A stretch of DNA of 40,592 nucleotides from Acidithrix ferrooxidans (GTDB lineage Bacteria; Actinomycetota; Acidimicrobiia; Acidimicrobiales; Acidimicrobiaceae). The translations under genes and the position numbers were made by a program. The notes beneath the pieces are model-generated. The model was not told where the DNA came from and did not search any database. It saw only the letters and a list, made by a program, of their open reading frames with translations. Location of the stretch: the NCBI RefSeq assembly GCF_000949295.1, contig NZ_JXYS01000065.1:1-40592 (forward strand). Reading direction: 5' to 3'. Position 1 is the first letter of the stretch. Every line of letters starts with the position of its first letter. Positions 33,846 to 40,592 of this stretch are shown here, in pieces.

Positions 33846-35375
33846 TTGACAAGTAGACCACTTGATATGGATAAAGTTCGCTCGGAGATTAGAACCGGAA
33901 ATAGCGAGCGATCCAAAGCCAAGCTCGAATCTAGCGGACGCCTTTACGTGCGCGACCGTATAGCGCTCCTTTTTGATCAGGGCAGTTTTGTCGAGGATGG
34001 CCTCTTTGCCAATGTTTCATCCAACTCTTTGCCTGCCGATGGTGTCGTAACCGGCCTAGGTGAGATCGATGGGCGCAGAGTTTGCGTGATGGCGAATGAC
34101 TCTACAGTGAAAGCTGGATCTTGGGGTGCACGTACCGTTGAGAAGATAATTCGAATTACCGAGACTGCGCTCCGTTTGGAACTACCGATCGTTTATCTGG
34201 TCGATTCTGCTGGTGCGCGTATCACTGATCAGGTTGAGCTTTTCCCGGGTCGACGTGGAGCTGGACGGATCTTTTATAATCAGGTGCAACTTAGTGGGAA
34301 GGTACCCCAGGTCTGCTGTCTTTTTGGCCCGAGTGCGGCCGGAGGTGCATACATACCTGCTTTTTGTGACGTTGTCTTTATGGTGGAAGCCAACGCTTCG
34401 ATGTACCTCGGTTCACCAAGGATGGCTGAAATGGTGATTGGAGAAAAGACTACATTAGAAGAGATGGGTGGCGCTCGCATGCATGCAAGTGTCTCGGGCT
34501 GTGGCGATAATCTGTTTGATTCCGACGAATCAGCGATTGCCGCTGCTAGAGAATACCTTTCTTATTTTCCGACCAACTTTAGAGATACTCCTCCAACCTA
34601 TTTGAGTGAGCCCCCGACGCTGGAGCTCGAGAATGACTTCTTCCCGGAGCTATCCACGGCTGGGTATGAGATGCTGGATGTGATCGAGCGATTGGTCGAT
34701 GAAGGTAGCTTTTTTGAGGTAAAGCCTCTTTTTGCGCCTGAATTGATCGTAGGCTTGGCTCGACTCGATGGCAAGTGCATTGGGATTGTTGCAAATAATC
34801 CCGCCAGCCGTGGTGGAGTTCTCTTTGTGGATTCCGCCGATAAGGCGGCAAGATTTATCTGGATGTGTGACGCCTTCAACATCCCTCTTTTATTTTTAGC
34901 TGATGTGCCAGGGTTTATGATTGGTACAGCAGTCGAGAGACAAGGCATTATTCGCCATGGCGCGAAGATGATCGCAGCGGTATCAGAGGCTCAGGTCCCG
35001 AAGGTGACCGTCATTGTAAGAAAGGCCTACGGGGCTGGACTCTATGCCATGGCCGGACCCGCTTTTTCGCCCGAGGCAACCATTGCTTTGCCGGGCGCAG
35101 AGATCGCGGTCATGGGCCCTGAAGCTGCGGTGAATGCAGTCTATGCCAATCATATTGCTGGAATTGTAGACCCAGTCGAGCGGGAGCAATTCATTGCACA
35201 AAAGCGAAGCGAATATGTCGCTGACGTCGATCTGTATAGACTTGCGAGTGATTTGGTGATTGACGACATAGTCAGTCCAAGTGATCTGCGTAGTGAGTTG
35301 ATTGGAAGATTTGACTGTGCCATTGGAAAGCCAAGGTTAGATGTGCCAAAGCACCACGGCGTTCATCCGGTATAG
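33846..35375 (+). CDS. Acyl-CoA carboxylase, carboxyltransferase (beta) subunit
   Basis: 509 residues from TTG at 33846. The N- and C-terminal crotonase-fold halves carry the oxyanion-hole glycines: GARITDQVELFPGRRGAG with FGPSAAGGAYIPAFCD, and in the second half ADVPGFMIGTAVERQGIIRH with KAYGAGLYAMAGPAFSPEAT. It transfers carboxyl from carboxybiotin to acetyl-, propionyl- or related acyl-CoA. The sequence does not fix which acyl-CoA; relatives are annotated as propionyl- or methylmalonyl-type. A matching small biotinyl protein is at 19218-19427; the biotin carboxylase is not in the window. Confidence 0.92.
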   Translation: MTSRPLDMDKVRSEIRTGNSERSKAKLESSGRLYVRDRIALLFDQGSFVEDGLFANVSSNSLPADGVVTGLGEIDGRRVCVMANDSTVKAGSWGARTVEKIIRITETALRLELPIVYLVDSAGARITDQVELFPGRRGAGRIFYNQVQLSGKVPQVCCLFGPSAAGGAYIPAFCDVVFMVEANASMYLGSPRMAEMVIGEKTTLEEMGGARMHASVSGCGDNLFDSDESAIAAAREYLSYFPTNFRDTPPTYLSEPPTLELENDFFPELSTAGYEMLDVIERLVDEGSFFEVKPLFAPELIVGLARLDGKCIGIVANNPASRGGVLFVDSADKAARFIWMCDAFNIPLLFLADVPGFMIGTAVERQGIIRHGAKMIAAVSEAQVPKVTVIVRKAYGAGLYAMAGPAFSPEATIALPGAEIAVMGPEAAVNAVYANHIAGIVDPVEREQFIAQKRSEYVADVDLYRLASDLVIDDIVSPSDLRSELIGRFDCAIGKPRLDVPKHHGVHPV

Positions 35376-35469
35376 AATTTGCTCTCAGCCCAAACCATCC
35401 TGACAAGGTTTTCTTGTAGTTCCGATCTCGGAGGAAGTAGGATCACTGTCAAAGTTATTATTTATGTAG

Positions 35470-35676
35470 GTGAGTTTTTTGGCTTGGTGTGAAACATGTG
35501 CGAAGTTTCAAGAGGACGACAGAATTCCGCGTAATGGCCACTGTCCGGTTTGCGACACTCCTATTGTGAAGCCGAAGAAAGCTCCATGGCACTTCAAATT
35601 ACTAGTGGTGGCCACCGCGATATATTTGGTCTATCGCTTGGTTCAATTGATTATTTGGTTGCCCCATCACCTCTAA
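35470..35676 (+). CDS. Small zinc-ribbon protein with one membrane helix
   Basis: 68 residues from GTG at 35470. Cysteines pair as Cys7/Cys10 (WCETC) and Cys25/Cys28 (HCPVCDTP), a zinc-ribbon arrangement. A basic linker (KPKKAPWHF) and one TM helix (KLLVVATAIYLVYRLVQLII) complete it. Such C-terminally anchored zinc ribbons are often found beside carboxyltransferase genes in Actinobacteria as far as I recall; the function is unknown. 94 bp after the carboxyltransferase, same strand. Confidence 0.75.
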   Translation: MSFLAWCETCAKFQEDDRIPRNGHCPVCDTPIVKPKKAPWHFKLLVVATAIYLVYRLVQLIIWLPHHL

Positions 35677-35923
35677 TTGCACGGTCGCCTGATTTAGCCT
35701 GATAATTACCCTGGACTTTCCATTCCAGTAATTTTTTGCTTAGCTCATGAAGTTCGATTGCGGTATCGACTGATTTTTGTGTCGGTAGAAAATAGCCATT
35801 TGTTGGGTGGTGATCGGCTAGGCATGCTGACCAATAGAAGGTATAAGCGTCATTAGCTTGGTTATAGCGTTTGTAATTATTTTGTCAAAAGTGATCGCCT
35901 GATTTTAGAGCGTAATCTACCAT
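35651..35923 (-). pseudogene. Unrecognised small gene with an in-frame TGA
   Basis: Minus strand from the ATG at 35923: MVDYALKSGDHF, then TGA (35887-35885). It continues in frame as QNNYKRYNQANDAYTFYWSA, CLADHHPTNGYFLPTQKSVD, TAIELHELSKKLLEWKVQGN and a TAA at 35651. The frame is also open upstream to about 35994 (reading FEQIDPGCFKPTSSLQSFIK) without a start. Aromatic-rich, helix-like composition suggests a real protein of 90-115 residues interrupted once. The family is not recognised. Its 3' end overlaps the zinc-ribbon gene antisense by 26 bp. Confidence 0.4.
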
Positions 35924-36180
35924 TTTTGAATATTTTATGAAGCTTTGCAAAGAGGATGTAGGCTTGAAACATCCTGGATCGATCTGCTCGAATTAATAAG
36001 TCGGCTGCTAAATAGGCTTAGTTAGTTAATCTTAGAACGCAATTGTGCAATTAATGGATCGTCTGAATTGTAGGTTTGTGGATTTTAATTGCCTGATATG
36101 GTTGTAATTTGCTTGATACTATCGGCAAACATATTCAAATTCGGATATTTATTTAATTGAATAATTAAAAATTCGTTTAC
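35924..36180. other. AT-rich leader region of the chemoreceptor gene
   Basis: About 257 bp with a marked rise in A+T toward 36180. The left end overlaps the upstream extension of the broken minus-strand frame. It should carry the chemoreceptor promoter; no specific box can be assigned with confidence. Confidence 0.4.
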
Positions 36181-37407
36181 TTGATGATGTGCTATGCCGA
36201 TTATCGAAATATGTTTGGTAAATCGAAAGAGACTGTAGATGTCGGACGGCTCGAAGCTGTCTTGGACTTGGTAGATAACATTGTTATGCTCTGTGACTCA
36301 AGCCGTGAAAATACAATCATTTATATGAATAAGGCTGCTTCGTCAACCATGGTAAAGTACCATTCCAAGCTCACCGAGGCGTTACCGCATTCGGATCTAG
36401 CACACGCGATGGGAAATTCGATTCATCAATTTCATAAGGATCCGGAACGGGTTCGGCGAATACTGGGCGAGATGGGGAGTGGATCAAGCTCAGAGCACGT
36501 TGCCGATATCCCAATGGGTAACGATATCTACTTCCAGACTAAAACCTATCCCATATGGCATCCACAGAAAAAGGGTGAGCTTTTATGCTACATGGCCTGT
36601 TGGACTGATATTTCAACTCAGTGTGCCCTGGAGCGTAAAAAGCGGACCCTTGAACTTCAACGTACCGGAAATATGAACGACAAAGTCTCAGCTATTGCTG
36701 CTGCGTTGGAAGAGATGAGCGCTACTGTAGCTGAAATTGCTAGGAGTTCTCAAGTAGCTAGTGATTCTTCGATAAAGGCGTCAAGCGTTACCTCTGAATC
36801 TAAAGTTTTAATACAGAGTGCAAGTGCGGCGATGCGGGATGTCGCTTTGAGAGTTAAAGATACAGCACATATAATTTCCGAGCTGGGTACTCAATCTGAA
36901 GAGATTGACTCTATCGTCTCTTCCATCAAGAGCATTGCCGAACAGACGAACCTCTTGGCCCTAAATGCCGCGATTGAGGCAGCCCGGGCGGGGAGCGCTG
37001 GCAAGGGATTTGCAGTTGTAGCTGACGAAGTGCGACAGTTGGCGGAACGATCCAGAATCGCAGCTACGGAAATTACCGAAAAGATTAGGATGATCCGAAA
37101 TGGCACGTCGGCCGCAGTAACGTCGATCGAATCATTTACAAGCAAGGTTGCCGAGTCCGAGGCGTCGTCTGCTCGGGCTGATAATGCTTTGTTAGAGATA
37201 TTTGAAGACGTGGCAAGCGTTGGTGATATGGTCTCGCAGATCGCCGCGGCAGCCGAGGAGCAGAGCGTTGCATCTTCAGACATATCACGAAACCTAAATC
37301 ACATTCTAAGTAGTACCTCGAACGAAGAGATAGAACATTCGATTCAATCAACCTCTCCAGTTGATCGCTTTGGGTACAAAGGGTCCTCTAAATCTTCCAT
37401 ACACTGA
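36181..37407 (+). CDS. Soluble PAS-containing methyl-accepting chemotaxis protein
   Basis: 408 residues; the start is TTG at 36181 or the ATG codons at 36184/36187. There is no TM segment and no HAMP domain. Residues 20-150 form a PAS-like sensor ([46 protein letters not shown]). Residues 165-375 are the MCP signalling hairpin with the near-invariant tip [38 protein letters not shown]. The tip binds CheA and Che[11 protein letters not shown] and [15 protein letters not shown] look like methylation-helix segments. A cytoplasmic receptor for redox state or a small ligand is likely; the cofactor cannot be told. No che genes lie in the window. Confidence 0.9.
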   Translation: MMMCYADYRNMFGKSKETVDVGRLEAVLDLVDNIVMLCDSSRENTIIYMNKAASSTMVKYHSKLTEALPHSDLAHAMGNSIHQFHKDPERVRRILGEMGSGSSSEHVADIPMGNDIYFQTKTYPIWHPQKKGELLCYMACWTDISTQCALERKKRTLELQRTGNMNDKVSAIAAALEEMSATVAEIARSSQVASDSSIKASSVTSESKVLIQSASAAMRDVALRVKDTAHIISELGTQSEEIDSIVSSIKSIAEQTNLLALNAAIEAARAGSAGKGFAVVADEVRQLAERSRIAATEITEKIRMIRNGTSAAVTSIESFTSKVAESEASSARADNALLEIFEDVASVGDMVSQIAAAAEEQSVASSDISRNLNHILSSTSNEEIEHSIQSTSPVDRFGYKGSSKSSIH

Positions 37408-37629
37408 AGTTTCGCCTACGTTTGGTTGTTGCTAAGTTCTGCTAAGGTGTTACCTGGCGAACTTAGCGCTTTAGGGATCGTTCCGAGAGTGGATGCGAAT
37501 TTCCTATGTTGATCCTCATGGTTGGTAGTCTGCTTGATGAAGGCTCGCGATACCTCTGTTTTGTGGTCTAGGCCTTTAGAGTGCCTGGCGACAATCGCCC
37601 TGAGCGCTGGCGTTTGACAGATTATATTC
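37408..37629. other. Short intergenic stretch, GC-richer, no secure gene
   Basis: 222 bp between the chemoreceptor and the GT87 gene. A minus-strand frame from an ATG near 37634 down to 37416 reads ALRAIVARHSKGLDHKTEVS and could be a gene fragment, but no family is recognised. Confidence 0.35.
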
Positions 37630-39006
37630 ATGAATATTTGTCTCGGTGGATCGATGAAAAAGGGAAGATTTTTTAGTTTAAATCGCAGTTTGATTAGGTC
37701 GGAACTTATCTTTTGGTTGAGCGTCGTTCTCACATCGATCATCCTATTTTATTATGTTCGGCGCGTCAATCAATCTGATTTTCTTGTCTTCCTGCATGCG
37801 GCACGCGAGATTTCGAGGGGTCGAAGTCCATATCCGCCCGTGGGATCGCCGGTTACTTATTCGGGATCTAGCTATGTATATCCCTATTTTGTCGCATATC
37901 TCCTACAGCCATTGGGTTATTTTTCCAACTATCTAGCCTCAATGATCTTTGTTTATCTCTCGATTTTGTTAAATGCACTCACTATTCGTTTTTCAGTTGG
38001 GGCTAAACCTTTGGTCGCCGTAGCCCTAATGATCTCTAGCCCGTTCGTGATTGCCATCCAGATGGGTACATTGACTCCAATTCTGATCTTTGGGATGGTT
38101 TTTGTTTGGCACTTTAGAGATCGGCTCAAGATAGTCGGTGGCTTTGTATTGGCTGGAGTCGCAATGTCAAAGCTCTATCTGGCTCCTCTTTTGCTTTTTC
38201 CCATTTGGACTAAACGGTATTCTTTGACGATTTCGTCATTGACTAGCTCGATACTTCTATTGGGTATTGGCTTTGTAGTTGGGCCCCTCTCACCTCTTGG
38301 ATTTGCCAAGATGTTGTTACTTCTTTCGGGCCATGAGACGCTTCAGGGTTGGTCGTTGACTCGGTTGATGGGAACTCTCGTAACAAGCCATATTTTACGC
38401 GATCTATCGGTTGGAGCAGTTGCTGGTGGAGTGATATTTGTAGGGCTTGGAATTTATCGCAAGACTAAGGACGATTCCATCCTCTTTGTCGCCTTGATTG
38501 CGGCATCTTTGGTCTTGACACCGATTCTATGGAGCAGTTATCTTCCTATTTTGCTTGTTCCGATCTTGATCAAGAGGAGAGATCCGCTCTTTTTGGTAGC
38601 TGCAGGCACAATTGGTACATTGTTGGTGACCCCAGATCGCGGAACCCTTGCAGTCAATGGATTTCAATTCTTAATAGAATTTACCTCTTTGGTTTTGGCT
38701 TTTCGAATCTACATTAATTCTAGAGTCGACTTATTGGGAGAGGCTTTTGGCAAGCGCTTATTTCTGGCCGTGAAGCGACTTCCTTTGCGGTCGGTGGTGC
38801 CAGGGGTCTTTCTCATTTTAGGATTAGTAATTTTGATGGTGGCTTCTCCGGTCTTGATGCCGGATGTGCTTGTGCAAATTGGAGTGTTTAGCGTCTTTGT
38901 GATTGCAATACTGGATTCGCTTCGAGGTTCAGGTTTCAATCTTTCCGAAAGTGTAAAGGGTGGTTTTTTGTCTTCTCGTCGCCGTCCTGGCCTTCCTACG
39001 GGCTAA
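37630..39006 (+). CDS. GT87-type (DUF2029) polyprenyl-phosphate-dependent mannosyltransferase-like membrane protein
   Basis: 458 residues from ATG at 37630 (an ATG at 37654 is an alternative; neither has a good ribosome-binding site). It has ten or so TM helices. The GT-C/GT87 signature after TM1 is QSDFLVFLHAAREISRGRSP followed by YPP, with the Asp of the DF motif. The second family mark is AGVAMSKLYLAPLLLFPIW, the K-x-Y/P region. The family adds mannose or arabinose-type sugars from polyprenyl phosphates to envelope glycolipids in actinobacteria. The C-terminal end (from about 390) carries two more helices and a basic tail. Stands alone before the tRNA. Confidence 0.78.
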   Translation: MNICLGGSMKKGRFFSLNRSLIRSELIFWLSVVLTSIILFYYVRRVNQSDFLVFLHAAREISRGRSPYPPVGSPVTYSGSSYVYPYFVAYLLQPLGYFSNYLASMIFVYLSILLNALTIRFSVGAKPLVAVALMISSPFVIAIQMGTLTPILIFGMVFVWHFRDRLKIVGGFVLAGVAMSKLYLAPLLLFPIWTKRYSLTISSLTSSILLLGIGFVVGPLSPLGFAKMLLLLSGHETLQGWSLTRLMGTLVTSHILRDLSVGAVAGGVIFVGLGIYRKTKDDSILFVALIAASLVLTPILWSSYLPILLVPILIKRRDPLFLVAAGTIGTLLVTPDRGTLAVNGFQFLIEFTSLVLAFRIYINSRVDLLGEAFGKRLFLAVKRLPLRSVVPGVFLILGLVILMVASPVLMPDVLVQIGVFSVFVIAILDSLRGSGFNLSESVKGGFLSSRRRPGLPTG

Positions 39007-39027
39007 GATGTTGTAACTCAATGAGTT

Positions 39028-39105
39028 CGGGCTGTGGCGCAGCTTGGTTAGCGCGCTTGACTGGGGGTCAAGAGGTCGGAAGTTCAAATCTTCTCAGCCC
39101 GACCA
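39028..39105 (+). tRNA. tRNA-Pro, anticodon GGG, CCA encoded
   Basis: The acceptor arm cgggctg (39028-39034) pairs with cagcccg (39095-39101), followed by discriminator A and CCA. The D arm is gcgcagcttggttagcgc. The anticodon stem cttga/tcaag encloses the loop ctggggg, giving anticodon GGG. The T arm ggaag/cttct encloses ttcaaat. All arms fold, and the sequence is a standard proline tRNA. Confidence 0.96.
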
Positions 39106-39114
39106 TAAATGTCC

Positions 39115-39284
39115 AGGTTAGATGGCATAAATTTTCCTCTTTCATCACGGACGCATCTTCTGAGCGAATCCTCTTTAGGCGAAAGCTATATAGCCACATC
39201 TTTTACGCTACGACCAGAATCAATTACCCTATGGGCTGCCTCTGTTTTGAACTTCAAGGTGAAGTTCCTCTTATTGATTGCCAT
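39115..39284 (-). pseudogene. IS3-family OrfA (helix-turn-helix) transposase remnant
   Basis: From the ATG at 39284 the minus frame reads MAINKRNFTLKFKTEAAHRV, then IDSGRSVKDVAI, then TAG at 39188-39186. It continues with LSPKEDSLRRCVRDERGKF. This matches the IS3/IS911 OrfA N-terminal pattern (KRRxYTxEFKxEAVxLV, GxSVxEVAxxLGVSxxxLRxWV). It is a fragment with a nonsense codon, starting about 10 bp past tRNA-Pro. No OrfB is visible. Confidence 0.6.
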
Positions 39285-39614
39285 AGTGAAATTCTTTCAT
39301 TCAACATCGTATGTTGAATTGTTAGGTGTCTACTAATTCTGGTTGACCTCACAAGTACTAAGTACCGCAATTTTAGACAGACTGTTACATCACTGCCACG
39401 TTATAAACATCAAGGGCAACAGCTAACGGCTCAAGGATCGAATCAAACAAGGAATCTATACCAATCCACAAACTGGTGACAACGTGAAGAAAGGTGAAGA
39501 GGTGGAAAAATGAAAACTCGAAGTCAACACTTGCGATACCTAAGCGAACCTGATCCGGTCTCAAATGATTTCCAATCGGTTCGGGGGTTACAAATACCGA
39601 AGAACCAATACCTA

Positions 39615-39755
39615 TTTCTAAACGTTACAGAATTATCTCAGCTGGGATCACTAGAGCGAACCCGAGAACCATTTCATAACGTTACGGAACTATCTCAGCT
39701 GAGAACTGAACAGAGAGGAGAACCCATTTCATAACGTTACGGAACTACCTATCTC
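39615..39755. repeat. Three degenerate direct repeats, 55-57 bp period
   Basis: A core like aacgttacggaactatctca begins at 39621 (variant acagaattatctca), 39678 and 39733 (with a 'ctac' insertion). The core is preceded by (c)atttc(a/t)ta each time, and the first two are followed by gctg. Translated in one frame two copies give NVTELSQL. Confidence 0.7.
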
Positions 39756-39843
39756 AAAGATCTGCGAGAGACAGGGGTGTGATCAAATACTTCCGGAAGA
39801 TTGCATAGGAAGACCACAAAGGTACTGCTCAGCAGCTTGTCGT

Positions 39844-40044
39844 ATGGCAGCTCATAGACAGAGGAAAAGAGGCCTGATTAGAGCAGAGGTACATTTTGGT
39901 TCTGCAACTACCCGGAGTCGACCAGAGGAGCGATCCTGGATGGTCAAGTTACTTCGAGATAATGAAGAAGTGATAGTCACCTTCGATCAAACTAGAGATA
40001 ATGCAGAGCGTCTTACTGCTCGGCTAAACGAATTTCTCAACTGA
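39844..40044 (+). CDS. Possible 66-residue protein or fragment, unrecognised
   Basis: From the ATG at 39844 the frame is basic at the N-terminus (HRQRKRGLIRAEVHFG) and helix-like at the C-terminus (FDQTRDNAERLTARLNEFLN). There is no convincing ribosome-binding site and no known motif. It sits in the mobile-element remnant zone, so a fragment is more likely than a whole gene. Confidence 0.25.
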   Translation: MAAHRQRKRGLIRAEVHFGSATTRSRPEERSWMVKLLRDNEEVIVTFDQTRDNAERLTARLNEFLN

Positions 40045-40169
40045 GATTTTCAGATCCACGGTGTCTTAGAAATGAGACACTTTTACTGACACCAACAACT
40101 ACTATTGAACTCAATTGGGCGGGTCAATTTTAAACCGCTGATGTGGGTCAAAAAAAAGTCGCTGTTTAC

Positions 40170-40407
40170 AACTGCACAACCTGACACGGTGCAACTGCAC
40201 AACCTGACACGGTGCAACTGCACAACCTGGCACGGTGCAACTGCACAACCTGGCACGGTGCAACTGCACAACCTGGCACGGTGCAACTGCACAACCTGGC
40301 ACGGTGCAACTGCACAACCTGGCACGGTGCAACTGCACAACCTGGCACGGTGCAACTGCACAACCTGGCACGGTGCAACTGCACAACCTGGCACGGTGCA
40401 ACTGCAC
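40170..40407. repeat. 23-bp tandem repeat array, ten full copies plus a partial
   Basis: Units begin at 40170 and every 23 bp after that to 40377; the last partial unit (aactgcac) is at 40400. The unit starts aactgcacaacctg and ends cacggtgc. Copies 1 and 2 have ctgacac, and the other eight have ctggcac, with no other variation. Each unit junction contains gtgca-ac-tgcac, an inverted repeat. Because 23 is not a multiple of 3 and no stop arises, several frames on both strands stay open; these ORFs are artefacts of the repeat. There are no spacers, so it is not a CRISPR array. Confidence 0.95.
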
Positions 40408-40592
40408 GAATAGGTGCTATTACAGAAACTGTTATCACCACACCAAAGCTTCGACGGTGTTACTTTCAGATCGCAGGACATATCACTCGTTCAGCTAGAA
40501 AAGTAATACTCCATCTTGAAGAACACTGGCACTATAAGGATAAGTTCTTAGAGGCTCTTGATCGGATCAGAAAGTTTGAGATCATACTTATC
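40401..40592 (+). CDS. IS1380-type DDE transposase, C-terminal part, runs off window
   Basis: The plus frame through 40401-40592 reads TPKLRRCYFQIAGHITRSAR, then KVILHLEEHWHYKDKFLEAL and DRIRKFEIILI, with no stop before the edge. The pattern LRxxxFxxAGxxxRxARxxxLxLxxxWxxxxxFxxALxRI is typical of the C-terminus of IS1380-family transposases. Upstream the frame enters the 23-bp repeat array, so the catalytic part is absent and the piece is a remnant. Confidence 0.55.

Larger units (their letters stand above)
39285..40168. other. Accessory stretch with degenerate repeats, no secure gene
   Basis: About 880 bp of mixed composition. ORFs at 39510-39734 and 39844-40044 have no recognised motif. The first is mostly made of the degenerate 55-57 bp repeats listed separately. 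The second ends VKLLRDNEEVIVTFDQTRDN and could be a fragment of a larger protein. The whole stretch, from the tRNA to the 23-bp array, looks like a graveyard of mobile-element pieces. Confidence 0.45.

Noticed and set aside
37416-37742. 108-codon minus-strand ORF before the GT87 gene
   Set aside because: Half of it is antisense to the GT87 gene; the remainder has no recognised motif, so it is only mentioned as a possible fragment.
40170-40407. CRISPR array
   Set aside because: The 23-bp units are directly contiguous with no spacers, and no cas gene is nearby.
40083-40498. Several open reading frames on both strands across the 23-bp array, encoding repeats such as VQLHNLARCNCTTWHGATAQ
   Set aside because: The repeat has no stop in several frames, so long ORFs arise automatically; none has a ribosome-binding site or non-repeat domain.

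Overview
The window looks like a piece of an actinobacterial chromosome, most likely class Acidimicrobiia (an Acidithrix/Ferrimicrobium-like acidophile is my guess, not a demonstrated identity). The reasons are the core order scpA-scpB-rluB-aroH-aroA ... cmk-plsC ... ispH ... der, the actinobacterial PspAB/HtpX pair, the moderate GC content and the many TTG/GTG starts.

Layout. Bases 1-2650 are an accessory, decayed edge: the 5' part of an IS66-family element on the minus strand, then frameshifted remnants of a DUF3533/YhgE-like membrane protein and of a YcaC-like isochorismatase-family hydrolase. A GntR/HutC-type regulator (2657-3358) follows. From 10488 down to 3733 the minus strand carries a tightly packed set: a small membrane protein, an acyl-reductase/HAD fusion, a zinc alcohol dehydrogenase, a LarA-like (DUF2088) protein and a PlsC acyltransferase. 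This looks like an uncharacterised lipid or fatty-alcohol pathway and is the best candidate for an undescribed system. Next come a large GAF-GAF-GGDEF protein with a degenerate EAL-like tail, trpS, an MTA/SAH nucleosidase, a CtaG-type cytochrome oxidase assembly protein, a SixA-like phosphatase and a 69-residue biotinyl carrier.

Bases 19974-35676 are the housekeeping core: scpA, scpB, rluB, aroH, aroA, pspAB, htpX, cmk, plsC, a broken HD-domain gene, ispH, a DUF512 radical-SAM protein, der, an acyl-CoA carboxyltransferase and a small zinc-ribbon membrane protein. These serve chromosome segregation, ribosome maturation, chorismate and isoprenoid synthesis, membrane stress and lipid synthesis. 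A soluble PAS chemoreceptor, a GT87-type membrane glycosyltransferase and tRNA-Pro(GGG) follow. After the tRNA the sequence becomes accessory again: an IS3 OrfA remnant, degenerate 55-57 bp repeats, a 23-bp tandem array with ten full copies, and the C-terminal end of an IS1380-type transposase running off the window.

Two themes recur. First, decayed or interrupted reading frames lie between intact core genes: 25048-25472, 29074-29673 with an in-frame TGA, 35651-35923 with an in-frame TGA, and possibly 19563-19911. Second, short exact tandem duplications of 9-17 bp occur in many intergenic gaps. All assignments come from reading the sequence and remembered family motifs; no database search was run.
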